In this document: in pieces, positions 7,200 through 15,076 of the stretch
Layout of the letters: each line of letters starts with the position of its first letter
Position numbering within the stretch: position 1 is the first letter of the stretch
Assembly: GCF_014901205.1 (NCBI RefSeq)
Contig: NZ_JACNMU010000003.1
Span: 186,001 to 250,000 of the forward strand
Direction of reading: 5' to 3'
From: Meridianimarinicoccus sp. MJW13
Lineage (GTDB): Bacteria; Pseudomonadota; Alphaproteobacteria; Rhodobacterales; Rhodobacteraceae
DNA: 64,000 bases
Translations under genes and position numbers: made by a program
The notes under the pieces: generated by a model
The model's input: the letters and a program-made list of their open reading frames with translations, nothing else
Databases searched by the model: none
What the model was told of the DNA's origin: nothing

Positions 7200-8507
7200 A
7201 TGCAACGGCTGGACGTCTTTCTAGAAGGGCAGGCCACCCCGGTCGGCACCCTGCACCGCGCCGACGATGGTGCGGTGTCCTTCCGGTACGTGCGAAAGGA
7301 CTTGCCCCATCCGCTGTCCCTGTCGCTGCCGGTTCAGCATGCGCCCTTCGGCGATGTTCCGACGCGGGGCTTCTTCGACAACCTGCTGTTCGAAAACGCC
7401 ATGCGGGATCAGGTCATGCAGAAACATGGGATCGCGCAGACAGATATCGTGGGGCTGCTGGCGCATCTTGGCCGGGATTGTCCCGGTGCGATCTCGGTGG
7501 TGCCGGAGGGGGAGGGGCCGGGCAAGCGCCCCGGTCATCTGGACAGGGACTATACGGTGCTGTCGTCGGAGGATCTGGAGGCGATCCTGCGCGCCTTGCG
7601 GGACCACCGTCGTCTGCCCGAGATGTCGGAGGACCCGTCGCCCCTGGCCGGGGTGCAGGGCAAGGTGGCGGTGACGGTTCTGCTGAATGGGGGGTTTGCG
7701 CTGCCGCGCCCGGGTAGCGGCGCGCCGACAACGCATATCCTGAAGGTTCCGCGGGCGCGCGACCTGCGGCTGGTCGAACAGGAACACGCGCTGATGACGA
7801 TCGCGGCCAGCTTGCTGGCGCATCCGGTGGCTGAAACGCAGGTGATCGGGCAGGGCGACCTGCGCGGTTTGCTGATCGCCCGTTTCGACCGGTCGGTGCG
7901 GGGGGCGGAGGTGCATCGCACCCATCAGGAAGATTTCTGCCAGGCCTTGGGGCTGGGGCCGTACCTGAAGTATCAACGCAATGGCAGCGGCCCGCGCCAA
8001 TTCTCGGCACAGGCGGCGGGGCGGATTCTGGCGCAATGCAGCGCCCCGGCGCAGGCGCGCTCGGCCTTTCTGGAAGGTACGATGATCAACCTGTTGCTGG
8101 GCAACACAGACAACCATGCCAAGAACCACGCCCTGCTCTACGCGCCCGATCCGACGGGCCGGCCGCAGCTTGCGCCATTTTACGATATCGTTCCGACGTT
8201 GATCGACGATCAGGTCACGCATCAGTTGTCCTTCGATATCGGGGCGGCGCAGATGGCCGATGAGATCACGGACCGGGATCTGGTGCGGTTCGCGCAGGAT
8301 CTGGGATATCGCAGCCTGACCGCCCCCATGCGGCACAGGCTGGCCGCGCTGACCCGGGCCGTTGTTGACCGGATCCCGAAGATGCGCGGTCCCGGTCACA
8401 AGCGGCTTGGCGATGCCTTTTCGGCACAGGCTACCGCGCTGGCGGCGCCCCTCGGGCTCGACCTTGAGGTTCCTGCGCGCGATCTGGTGGTGCTGAACCG
8501 TCCCTGA
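7200..8507 (+). CDS. hipA: HipA-family serine/threonine kinase toxin
   Basis: A 435-aa HipA-type kinase. The N-terminal subdomain has LPHPLSLSLPVQ and RGFFDNLLFEN; the P-loop-like PLAGVQGKVAV is near residue 145. The catalytic segment NLLLGNTDNHAKNHALLY is near residue 300, with Asp and Asn in the HipA arrangement, followed by LAPFYDIVPT as the metal-binding Asp. HipA toxins phosphorylate glutamyl-tRNA synthetase or related targets and cause dormancy. With HipB it forms a toxin-antitoxin pair that would stabilise the replicon. All key motifs are present, so it should be active. Confidence 0.9.
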   Translation: MQRLDVFLEGQATPVGTLHRADDGAVSFRYVRKDLPHPLSLSLPVQHAPFGDVPTRGFFDNLLFENAMRDQVMQKHGIAQTDIVGLLAHLGRDCPGAISVVPEGEGPGKRPGHLDRDYTVLSSEDLEAILRALRDHRRLPEMSEDPSPLAGVQGKVAVTVLLNGGFALPRPGSGAPTTHILKVPRARDLRLVEQEHALMTIAASLLAHPVAETQVIGQGDLRGLLIARFDRSVRGAEVHRTHQEDFCQALGLGPYLKYQRNGSGPRQFSAQAAGRILAQCSAPAQARSAFLEGTMINLLLGNTDNHAKNHALLYAPDPTGRPQLAPFYDIVPTLIDDQVTHQLSFDIGAAQMADEITDRDLVRFAQDLGYRSLTAPMRHRLAALTRAVVDRIPKMRGPGHKRLGDAFSAQATALAAPLGLDLEVPARDLVVLNRP

Positions 8508-8992
8508 CAGAGATCACAGGGGCCGAATGAGGCCAATCGCCAGTCAAATGGGGCAGGGCAGTAGGGCCTTGGATTTCGGCCCAAATCCTATGCCTCTGAT
8601 AATGGCAGCTTATCGGGGGTGATAAGACGTCATCAGAAATATTGGAAGTCTTGTGCTTTTCAGTGTGATTATGCACAAGAGCCAGTCCAGAGCATTAAAA
8701 TGACAGCGGTTCCCGGAATCCGTGGAGCAAGCCCGTACCGGCAGAAGGGGGCTGCTGCTGGATCTACCTCTCAAGGGCCATTCTACTTGCAGAAGAGGCC
8801 TACGAGCCTTTGGGTCTGTGGCCCCTGAACAGGCGATAGCCGCAGGTCCTTCCCGGAGATGTTCCAACTGGCAGGCGAGTGGTGCCGAAATCTTTTTGGG
8901 TCAGCGCGACAACCATCTCTGGTCATGGCCCAGATTTCCGCATAGATTCCATATCAAGCATGATGCGAGCACCCAACAAGGGAGTCTGCATT
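8508..8992. other. 485-bp non-coding region
   Basis: I see no credible gene. The base composition is lower in GC than its surroundings. The only clear structure is CTTATC-N6-GATAAG at 8609-8626. It separates the hipBA cassette from a second HTH replication-type gene and probably marks the edge of a different acquired segment. Confidence 0.4.
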
Positions 8993-9679
8993 GTGTCAGA
9001 CACAACCACCAGAAAATCACGACAGATCCTGGCCGAGAGGGTAGAAAAGTCCTCTTTGACGAGCAGCCAGAAACAGATTTTCCGAATTCTGCTGTTCAAG
9101 TTCTACAATGTGAAAGATGGCCGCTGCTTTCCGTCTGACAGGCAAATTCAGGCAAGAACCAATCTGAATGAGAGAACGATCCGGCGTGCCAGAAAGGCTC
9201 TGGTCGACGGTGGCTGGATCATCTGCACACAAGCGGCCACTGACAAGCGGCGGCGCAACTACCGGTTTCCCAAGCTGGACGCAATGATTTGCTCAGCAAA
9301 ACACCCGGACAATTGCAGCCCCTCTCCGGAACTGAGAAACCGGACAAAAAGTCCGGAAAAAGCGGACAGAATGTCCAGTATCCCAATATATACTAAAACC
9401 ACTCAAATGAACCAAGGGGCCAACCCACCCCCGGGCAGGTTTCCGGTTGCCGTTGGCAGCCCGGAAAACGACGCCTGGGACAGGTTTCTGCGAAATGCGG
9501 CTCTGCCCTCGCTCAGTGAGATCTTTCCGCCCTCTGAATTCAGCGGAAAACTTGTCTTTTGGCTGAAAGATCAAAAAATTCCCCGACCCAATTCTGTCGA
9601 TCATCGATTGGCTGTTTTTTGGTTCAGTGAAGAGGCGAATAATTCAAAGATCAATCAAACGGAGAGAAAACATGGGTAG
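8993..9679 (+). CDS. helix-turn-helix domain protein, plasmid/mobile-element replication type
   Basis: About 228 aa from GTG 8993, which has AGGGAG eight bases upstream; a longer frame opens at GTG 8879 but has no clear site. Residues 20-100 form a winged-helix segment: SSQKQIFRILLFKFYNV, DGRCFPSDRQIQARTNLNE, RTIRRARKALVDGGWI. This matches the HTH_36-type domain often found in replication initiators of small plasmids and integrative elements. The C-terminal half has no recognisable domain. Codon use is less GC-rich than in parAB. Function as an initiator or regulator is inferred. It overlaps the next start by eight bases. Confidence 0.6.
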   Translation: MSDTTTRKSRQILAERVEKSSLTSSQKQIFRILLFKFYNVKDGRCFPSDRQIQARTNLNERTIRRARKALVDGGWIICTQAATDKRRRNYRFPKLDAMICSAKHPDNCSPSPELRNRTKSPEKADRMSSIPIYTKTTQMNQGANPPPGRFPVAVGSPENDAWDRFLRNAALPSLSEIFPPSEFSGKLVFWLKDQKIPRPNSVDHRLAVFWFSEEANNSKINQTERKHG

Positions 9680-10082
9680 GGGTGGAGCAAGGCCAGGCGC
9701 TGGTCGACCGCACGGGGCCAGGAACAAGGCAACCCAATCGCAGAGCGCAACTTTGTCAGAGATCGCCAAGAGCTATGCACCTGAAGCTCTGGAAATGCTT
9801 GCGGAGGTGATGAGGCATGGCAAAAGCGACGCGGCCCGTGTGTCGGCCTGCCTGGCAATTCTCGACCGCGCCTTTGGGCGTCCCAAGCAAGCAGACCCTG
9901 AGCCCCAGAGCGATGCCTTGGGGGACTTGTTGAAAGAAATGCAGGCTGGAGGAGGCACGAAGATCAGACCCGTCCCGAATCCAGTGCAGCTGTCAAGTGA
10001 GACACCCGTGCCCAATGGGTTCGAGGAAAAGCGAATACTGCACAACGGAGATCAACTTTGTCTGGGAATCGCAGAGGAATAG
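9672..10082 (+). CDS. hypothetical protein with GGARPGAGRP N-terminus
   Basis: A 136-aa basic protein from ATG 9672, preceded by GGAGAG. It begins MGRGGARPGAGRPHGARNKATQ, a motif found at the N-terminus of phage/plasmid DNA-binding proteins and some terminase small subunits. This is followed by a helical DUF5681-like segment (SYAPEALEMLAEVM, DAARVSACLAILDRAFGRP). It overlaps the preceding HTH gene, so the two are co-expressed. Likely a DNA-binding accessory of the same mobile element; the exact role is unknown. Confidence 0.55.
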   Translation: MGRGGARPGAGRPHGARNKATQSQSATLSEIAKSYAPEALEMLAEVMRHGKSDAARVSACLAILDRAFGRPKQADPEPQSDALGDLLKEMQAGGGTKIRPVPNPVQLSSETPVPNGFEEKRILHNGDQLCLGIAEE

Positions 10083-10162
10083 TGGGCCATTGCGGGACTA
10101 CGGTGCGCCAGGCGCCAGGCAATCCCTTCCAGCAACTGGACCTGTCCCGATTTGATGCCGCT

Positions 10163-10285
10163 TCAAGTTCTCAATTGTGCGGCGTGTGCCTCGAAGGCCA
10201 AGGGGCTTTTCCAGCCCAGGGCTGAATGCCGACAACTCGAGTTATAGATGCCGATTACGTATGTGAGGATGGCAAACTCGGATGG
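10163..10285 (-). pseudogene. IS3-family transposase OrfB, C-terminal remnant
   Basis: The minus strand reads EFAILTYVIGIYNSSCRHS then ALGWKSPLAFEAHAAQ before a TGA. This is the conserved C-terminal block of IS3-group OrfB proteins (YNxxRxHSALGYxSPxxFE). Nothing of the catalytic domain remains upstream. A short relic, not in frame with any longer gene. Confidence 0.7.
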
Positions 10286-10317
10286 TCGGCCCATCCACGG
10301 AGTAGCGGTTCGTCAGG

Positions 10318-10340
10318 AAAAAGGTCCCCCGGACCTTTTT
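10318..10340. terminator. strong hairpin, bidirectional terminator-like
   Basis: AAAAAGGTCC-CCC-GGACCTTTTT is a perfect 10-bp stem with a three-base loop and A/T tracts on both sides, so it could end transcription from either direction. It lies exactly where the IstA reading frame loses similarity. Confidence 0.65.
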
Positions 10341-10626
10341 CTATTCCTCCTCACTGTCGAACCGGACGAGGCAGGTCTTCGAGACCGACGCCGGAACGGC
10401 ATGGAAGCCGTCGAACGGGCCGACGTAGGGCACAAGTCTCGCGCGCTCGTCCTGGAACACCTCCCAGATCGTTCGATCCCGAAGCTCTTGGTGCGGGTTG
10501 GCCTTGGCCCAGGCAACACAGCGATCCTCGAGCCAGGCGTTGAGTTCGGCGTAGCTCTTGAACTTCGGCCGGGGCACGAAGAACCGCCGTCGGACAACGC
10601 CGACCTGGTTCTCGACCTGTCCACTC

Positions 10627-10662
10627 GCCATTGTCCTCGGACCAATGGCGGACAATTCCCGC
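10627..10662. repeat. palindromic repeat, copy C, at an IstA deletion point
   Basis: ATTGTCC (10630-10636) pairs with GGACAAT (10650-10656), enclosing TCGGACCAATGGC. It aligns with the two other copies in this pseudogene and lies at the point where the IstA middle section is missing. Confidence 0.55.
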
Positions 10663-10739
10663 TGTCGTAGATGCCCCGCGCGCAGGCTCCACCGAAGAAG
10701 TAAAAGGCCTTGTCGAGCGCATCAAACACCATCTCCCCT

Positions 10740-10775
10740 CGCCATGGTCTCTCGGACCAGTGGCGTTCCCATGGC
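10740..10775. repeat. palindromic repeat, copy B, in-frame in IstA
   Basis: GCCATGG (10741-10747) pairs with CCATGGC (10769-10775). It adds roughly a dozen residues (WERHWSERPW) between AYPHE and EMVFDA, which are nearly adjacent in IS21 transposases as I recall them. Confidence 0.55.
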
Positions 10776-11242
10776 TCGATCTCGTGCGGATAGGCCCGCA
10801 CAAACAGCATCCGGCTGTGGCAGAGGCGGACGTACGCCACCTTCACCGCGGTCGTCGCCCCATCGATCACTACGATCTCGTGGCTCCAGTCGAACTGGTA
10901 GGCCTCTCCCGGATCGAAGCTCAGCGGCACATAGGCGGCGGCAGATGCCTCCTCTTCCTCCTTGGACCACGTCGCCGCGTATCGCCGGACCGCATCATAG
11001 CCACCATCATATCCTCGAGCCCGGAGTTCCTCGAAAATGCAGATGCGGGTCAGTCGCTCGCGCTTGAGCTTCCGTGCGTTCACCGCCAGCATCTCGTCGA
11101 GCATGTCTTTCCAAGGCCCGATCTTCGGCAACGGCTGAATGGTCCGCTCGTAGGTGAGCTCCGTCGCACCGGACCGGATCACCTTGCGCACCGTGTTCCG
11201 CGATACCCGCAGCTCACGGCAGATCTGCTTGATCGACTTGTT

Positions 11243-11277
11243 CGGCATTGGTCTCCAACCAATGGCGACTCAATGCC
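11243..11277. repeat. palindromic repeat, copy A, near the IstA start
   Basis: GGCATTG (11244-11250) pairs with CAATGCC (11271-11277), with an inner CATTGGT/ACCAATG stem. It interrupts the N-terminal coding region between RRAYF and NKSIKQ. Confidence 0.55.
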
Positions 11278-11543
11278 TCAATCCGGAAAATACGCCCGCC
11301 GGATCTTCGCTATCGTCTCCACGACCAACATCCCACACTGTGCTCCCCAATGACCGCGGGGGCATCATCCACATCAGTGTAATGGCGTCACCTTTGGACG
11401 CAGATCACCCCTCTACCGGGTCAAAATTGCATGCCTGTTCACACACTGTGCGCCATGCTAGCTGGTTCCTGATGTAACGAACGGCTTTAGCTTCGACTGA
11501 CGCGTGATCTTGAAAAACCCAACATGATAGGTTATTTTGAGCT

Positions 11544-11783
11544 ATGGTCACCATCTACCGCGCGCACGGGCTGCGCATCATCATCTTCACCGAAGATCAC
11601 GAACCAGCCCATGTTCATGTGATTGGCGATGGCCAGGCCAAGATCAATCTGATCGGTTCCGACGGCTCGCCGGTTCTGGTTTGGGCGCAGGGCATGAAGG
11701 GCAACGAAGTTTGCCGGGCGGTCCAGGTTGTTCACGATCAGCAGGACCTGTTTCTTGCCAAATGGAGGGAAATCCATGGCTGA
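11544..11783 (+). CDS. DUF4160 domain protein
   Basis: A 79-aa protein that contains IYRAHGLRIIIFTEDHEPAH and VHVIGDGQAKINL, the hallmark DUF4160 pattern with EDHEPAHVHV. It overlaps the following DUF2442 gene by eight bases. DUF4160/DUF2442 neighbours are common and have been suggested to act as a toxin-antitoxin-like pair, but I know of no settled biochemical role. The length is typical. An alternative start at 11537 is in another frame and is ignored. Confidence 0.8.
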   Translation: MVTIYRAHGLRIIIFTEDHEPAHVHVIGDGQAKINLIGSDGSPVLVWAQGMKGNEVCRAVQVVHDQQDLFLAKWREIHG

Positions 11784-12177
11784 ACTGAAAGACGCCGAGA
11801 TTGATGCCGCTCTCGAACGTGGCCGCATGGCGCAACAGACCGAACCCCGCGCGGATGCCGTCCGCTACGACCGGCACAACAGCCGGATCATCGTGGACCT
11901 GACCAACGGCTGCACCTTCGCGTTCCCCCCCAGCCTTGCCCAAGGTCTGGAAACGGCCAGCGAGGACGAACTGGAGGCCGTCGAGATCCTGGGCGCAGGC
12001 TACGGCTTGCACTGGGAAGCACTGGACGTGGACCTCTCCGTTCCCGGCCTGATGGCGGGGCTATTCGGCACGAAGGCCTACATGGCCCGCCGCGCCGGTC
12101 AAGCCACCTCCGCAGCGAAAACGGCGGCTGCCCGCGAGAATGGCCGCAAAGGCGGCAGGCCGCGCAAGCAGGCCTGA
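11776..12177 (+). CDS. DUF2442 domain protein
   Basis: A 133-aa protein from ATG 11776 inside the end of the DUF4160 gene, with AGGGA upstream. Residues 25-95 form the DUF2442 fold (DAVRYDRHNSRIIVDLTNG, FAFPPSLAQGLETAS, GLHWEALDVDLSVPGLM). A basic tail, ARENGRKGGRPRKQA, resembles the AT-hook-like ends of DNA-binding antitoxins. The co-translated arrangement supports a two-gene module in which this would be the DNA-binding partner. The toxin-antitoxin role is unproven. Confidence 0.8.
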   Translation: MAELKDAEIDAALERGRMAQQTEPRADAVRYDRHNSRIIVDLTNGCTFAFPPSLAQGLETASEDELEAVEILGAGYGLHWEALDVDLSVPGLMAGLFGTKAYMARRAGQATSAAKTAAARENGRKGGRPRKQA

Positions 12178-12191
12178 GGTGTGTATGCAGC

Positions 12192-12217
12192 CGCCGCTCC
12201 CAATGGGAGAAGCGGCG
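12192..12217. terminator. hairpin between convergent genes
   Basis: CGCCGCTCCC pairs with GGG and AGCGGCG around an AAT loop, with a single bulged GA. It lies 14 bases after the DUF2442 stop and before the convergent lipoprotein relic, so it probably terminates one or both. There is no long T tract. Confidence 0.45.
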
Positions 12218-12233
12218 ATCTTCTTGCGAAGAA

Positions 12234-12758
12234 CTATTCGCCCAAGTTACCTACAGCGCTCTGCCCGCTTTCGGTAACAAAATAGCAGGTATTTCTGGAA
12301 AACGGGCGAAGCACTGGTGACTTATCCAAGTCCGCAGCAGTTGTGCCCATAGGACATGCAGGAACATTCACAAAGCGGTATCCCTTGTCACCCATACACT
12401 GAGCGAAAGCTTGGACCCTCAGTCCCGCATTTGCATCGGATGTATACGTCTGACCACCGTATGTGTCGCCACCCGTGGAGTTGCAAAATGTCTGCGTACC
12501 AATTCGATTGCACTGCGTCTGAACGGGAGTGGTGTAAGATGGTGTTGTTCGAGAAACCATTTGCTGCGGAACTCTCTGAGCCGCTTCAATTTGGCAATTG
12601 GTGACGGATCTCTGAATTTCAACCTCATTAGCACCAGCTTTGTAGGGGAAATTCTGTATAGGTTGACCCGCCTTTTACCTATCGTACGGCGTTTGTGGCG
12701 CACACCCAACCAATGCCGAAACAAGGACTGCTAGTCCGATTATAGAAGGTATTCTCAC
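12234..12758 (-). pseudogene. small lipoprotein gene interrupted by an in-frame stop
   Basis: From GTG 12758 (TTGAGG upstream) the frame encodes a lipoprotein signal peptide, MRIPSIIGLAVLVSALVGC, with an LVGC lipobox. A TAA at 12675-12677 then interrupts it after APQTPYDR. The same frame continues open for about 145 codons, with repeated cysteines (QCNRIGTQTFCNSTG, CMGDKGYRFVNVPACP). It looks like an envelope lipoprotein inactivated by a single premature stop. No family is recognised. Confidence 0.6.
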
Positions 12759-12871
12759 AGGCAACCTCAAGATTTTAATAGAAAACTGATGACAGATATT
12801 GAGGTTTGCCGCCATCCTGAGGATGAATAAATTTACCTTTGTGGCCCGACAGATACAATTATGGCGCGATC

Positions 12872-13156
12872 TTAAGTCGTCGATGACACTGCCGTTATGG
12901 TTAGCTTGTCCAAGCCAATTCTTGAAACCTGAGAGACCGCCCCGTCTAAGCTCTTGAACTGCCTAGGTTCATACGGATTTCTGGCGCTACAAAGAACGAC
13001 TGGTTCCCCGTTCCACTCAGCCGCGCGGCCATAGAATTGAACGATGTATCCGTGTTCACCTCTCACTATACCTGCACGATCAATCATCCCGTTCTCGATC
13101 CGCAGTTTGACCATTGATTCCAGTACAAGGTTGGTACCGTTGATGCCCGATATCAT
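12872..13156 (-). CDS. small plasmid protein, RepB/ParC-like
   Basis: A 94-aa protein from ATG 13156; a TTG at 13168 and an ATG at 13114 are possible alternatives. It contains VRGEHGYIVQFYGRAAEW and YEPRQFKSLDGAVSQVSRIGL. The PRQFKSLDA-type segment resembles small RepB/ParC partition-associated proteins of alphaproteobacterial plasmids. A perfect 20-bp inverted repeat lies just upstream, consistent with an autoregulated gene. No catalytic motif. The family assignment is tentative. Confidence 0.45.
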   Translation of the reverse strand: MISGINGTNLVLESMVKLRIENGMIDRAGIVRGEHGYIVQFYGRAAEWNGEPVVLCSARNPYEPRQFKSLDGAVSQVSRIGLDKLTITAVSSTT

Positions 13157-13168
13157 GCCATGCTTCAA

Positions 13169-13213
13169 TATCCATTACTGATACGATAATAAATATCGTA
13201 TCAGTAATGGATA
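13169..13213. promoter_or_regulatory. perfect 20-bp inverted repeat with 5-base loop
   Basis: TATCCATTACTGATACGATA at 13169-13188 is followed, after ATAAA, by its exact reverse complement at 13194-13213. The AT-rich dyad immediately precedes the small RepB/ParC-like gene and overlaps its promoter region. It is a likely operator or partition/replication site. Confidence 0.6.
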
Positions 13214-13306
13214 AGTCAAGTACTGCCTGAAGGGAAGTCCAGGAGGGCGCAGCGCCTCCGGCCCAATGGCAATTAGCGGAGCGGCTCGCAGAGAATTGCC
13301 TAGTAG

Positions 13307-13327
13307 GTTGTCATTTGAAATGACAAC
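13307..13327. promoter_or_regulatory. 21-bp palindrome upstream of a Mob-like fragment
   Basis: GTTGTCATTT-G-AAATGACAAC is a perfect 10-bp inverted repeat around one central base, 28 bases before an ATG at 13355. Candidate operator. Confidence 0.45.
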
Positions 13328-13354
13328 TCTCCCCGGCCTCCCTACGCTGCCCCC

Positions 13355-13531
13355 ATGTTCAAGGCAGCTATCCGTGTCAACAAGATGACCACCATCGCCC
13401 AGCTTCGCGGGGCGTCGCGAACATCTGGACGCCGAGATCGTGCGCGGCACCCGGAAAGAGATCACGCAGCGCCAGCATCTGTCGCCTGTCCGTCGTCAGA
13501 GTTTTTCGGAGAGCGCGAGGCGATTTTGTAA
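13355..13531 (+). pseudogene. possible N-terminal fragment of a Mob/Pre relaxase
   Basis: A 58-codon frame begins MFKAAIRVNKMTTIAQLRGA, like the first helices of Mob/Pre plasmid mobilisation proteins, then loses similarity at a likely frameshift. Transposon sequence begins soon after. It may be a relic of a mobilisable plasmid backbone. Weak call based on a short match. Confidence 0.3.
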
Positions 13532-13561
13532 AGAGGGTTCTGGTTCGCTTTCTGTTTGATG

Positions 13562-14145
13562 TTATGCGGCGGCCTTGTCGTGCTGCAAGCGGCGTTTCCG
13601 GGTTGTCTGTTTCTTGATCTCCCTTCTCATCGAGAGGATGTGAGCGCCCCGACCGTGATAGACGTCGGCGGGTGTCAGGTTGCCCAGGCTCTCGTGGTAA
13701 CGGTGGTTGTTGTAGTGCTCGACGAAGGCCTCGATCTGCCGTTCCAGGTCGCCCGGCAGGTAGTAGTTCTCCAACAGGACGCGGTTCTTCATGGTCTGGT
13801 GCCAGCGCTCGATCTTGCCCTGCGTCTGGGGATGATGCGGTGCTCCGCGAACGTGATCCATGCCCTTGTCGTCGAGGAATTCGGCGAGATCTCCAGCGAC
13901 GTAAGATAAACCATTGTCGGATAGCAGCCGAGACTTGTGGACGACCGTCGCCTGGTCACAGCCCGATGCAGCCAGCGCCAGTTCCAACGTATCGGTGACG
14001 TCCTCGGCCTTCATACTCGTGCAGAGCTTCCAAGCAACGATGTAGCGGCTGTGATCGTCGAGGATCGTGGAGAGATAGAACCAGCCCCAGCCGATGACCT
14101 TGAGATAAGTGAAATCGGTCTTCCCCCGACCAATCCACCGCCGAG
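13562..14145 (-). pseudogene. IS3-family transposase OrfB, N-terminally truncated
   Basis: About 195 codons of OrfB remain: TDFTYLKVIGWGWFYLSTIL and DDHSRYIVAW (first Asp), LLSDNGLSYVAGDLAEFLD (second Asp), and GAPHHPQTQGKIERWHQT with the catalytic Glu. The C-terminus through RRLQHDKAAA is present. The upstream half of OrfB and all of OrfA are missing; the frame meets an oppositely oriented IS5-family gene at about 14145. Confidence 0.85.
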
Positions 14146-14149
14146 CCCG

Positions 14150-14739
14150 AACCAATGACCCGCCCCAGACACCGCAGCCGCAACGCCGAAGTCGATTTTC
14201 GTGGTGAACGGCGCTCCAACGCGACCCACGCGTCGAGGCCCGATCCGGAGGCCCGACTGTTCAAGAAGTCGCCCGGCACCGGGGCCGTGCTGTGCTTCAT
14301 GGGGCATAGTTTGATGGAAAACCGCTCCGGTCTGATCGTGCAGGCCGACCTCACGCAGGCGGGTGGCCACGCCGAACGCCGTGCCGCCATCGACATGCTC
14401 CATCGGCATTCACCCGGATCGACACGGCGCCTGTCCCTGGCAGCCGACCGCGGCTACGACAGCGCCGACTTCGTCGCCGAGCTCCGCCAGATGGTCGTCA
14501 CACCGCAGGTCGCGCAGAAGTCCCGCCATTCCGCCATCGACGGCAGGACCACACGGCACCCGGGCTACGCCAAATCCCAGCGGAGACGGAAGAAAATCGA
14601 AGAGCCTTTCGGCTGGGCCAAGACCGTCGGCGGCATGGCGCAGACCATGTATCGCGGCATCGAGCGGGTTCGCGCCCGCTTCACGTTAACGATGGCGGCC
14701 TGCAATCTGGCGAGGCTGCCGAAACTCCTTGCCGCCTGA
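14150..14739 (+). pseudogene. IS5-family transposase, N-terminally truncated
   Basis: About 194 codons of an IS5-type transposase: SRNAEVDFRGERRSNATHAS, LCFMGHSLMENR, LSLAADRGYDSADFV (an Asp of the DDE triad) and KIEEPFGWAKTVGGMAQT, carrying the catalytic Glu. Intact members run about 350 aa; the first part is gone. It abuts a truncated IS3 gene head-to-head. The downstream sequence to about 14848 (ending TTTTTCAGCAGCCTGTTAG) looks like the right end of the same element. Confidence 0.8.
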
Positions 14740-15076
14740 GGCGGGGAGAACCCGAAGGGGCTATTTGCCCACAGCCAACATCCCCACGATTCCTCCGTCC
14801 AAGGGAAGATGTTCCAAGCGCGAGCCTTTTTCAGCAGCCTGTTAGGACTGACGAGCGGACGCCGGCCGAGCTTGCGCAACGGATCGGCGACTAGCACGTC
14901 GAGGCTTAGCCGAGCGCGCTAGCCGTTTCCTGACGTAGAGCCCAAGCGGGCAATAAGGGCCGTTCCCCGCTTCTCTGCGAGGGCAAGGCCGTCGCTGGTG
15001 GCACCGGTGCAATAGGCAAAACGGCACAATCAATGCTGGCTTCTGGGTTTCCAGTCCGACGCCGTCGGTGCCTCGT
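14740..15076. other. IS5 right end and uncharacterised spacer
   Basis: Bases 14740-14848 look like the non-coding right end of the IS5-family remnant. From 14849 to 15076 I see no intact gene; short open stretches on the minus strand (for example GATSDGLALAEKRGTALIAR) may be relic coding sequence but match nothing I recognise. Confidence 0.35.

Larger units (their letters stand above)
10341..11331 (-). pseudogene. istA: IS21-family transposase IstA, multiply disrupted
   Basis: Minus-strand pieces match IstA. MLVVETIAKIRRAYF (start 11331) is separated from NKSIKQICRELRVSRNTVRKV by a 44-bp insertion with a stop. The central region, with FDPGEAYQFDWSHE (first catalytic Asp), runs to GGACARGIYD. 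After a deletion, GQVENQVGVVRRRFF continues in another frame to HAVPASVSKTCLVRFD, then stops early. Intact IstA is about 500 aa; here the middle and the C-terminus are missing and istB is absent. Three copies of a 35-bp palindromic repeat sit at the disruptions. Dead element. Confidence 0.85.

Noticed and set aside
14849-15076. Relic gene in the IS5-kinase spacer
   Set aside because: Short open stretches only, no family match; kept as spacer.
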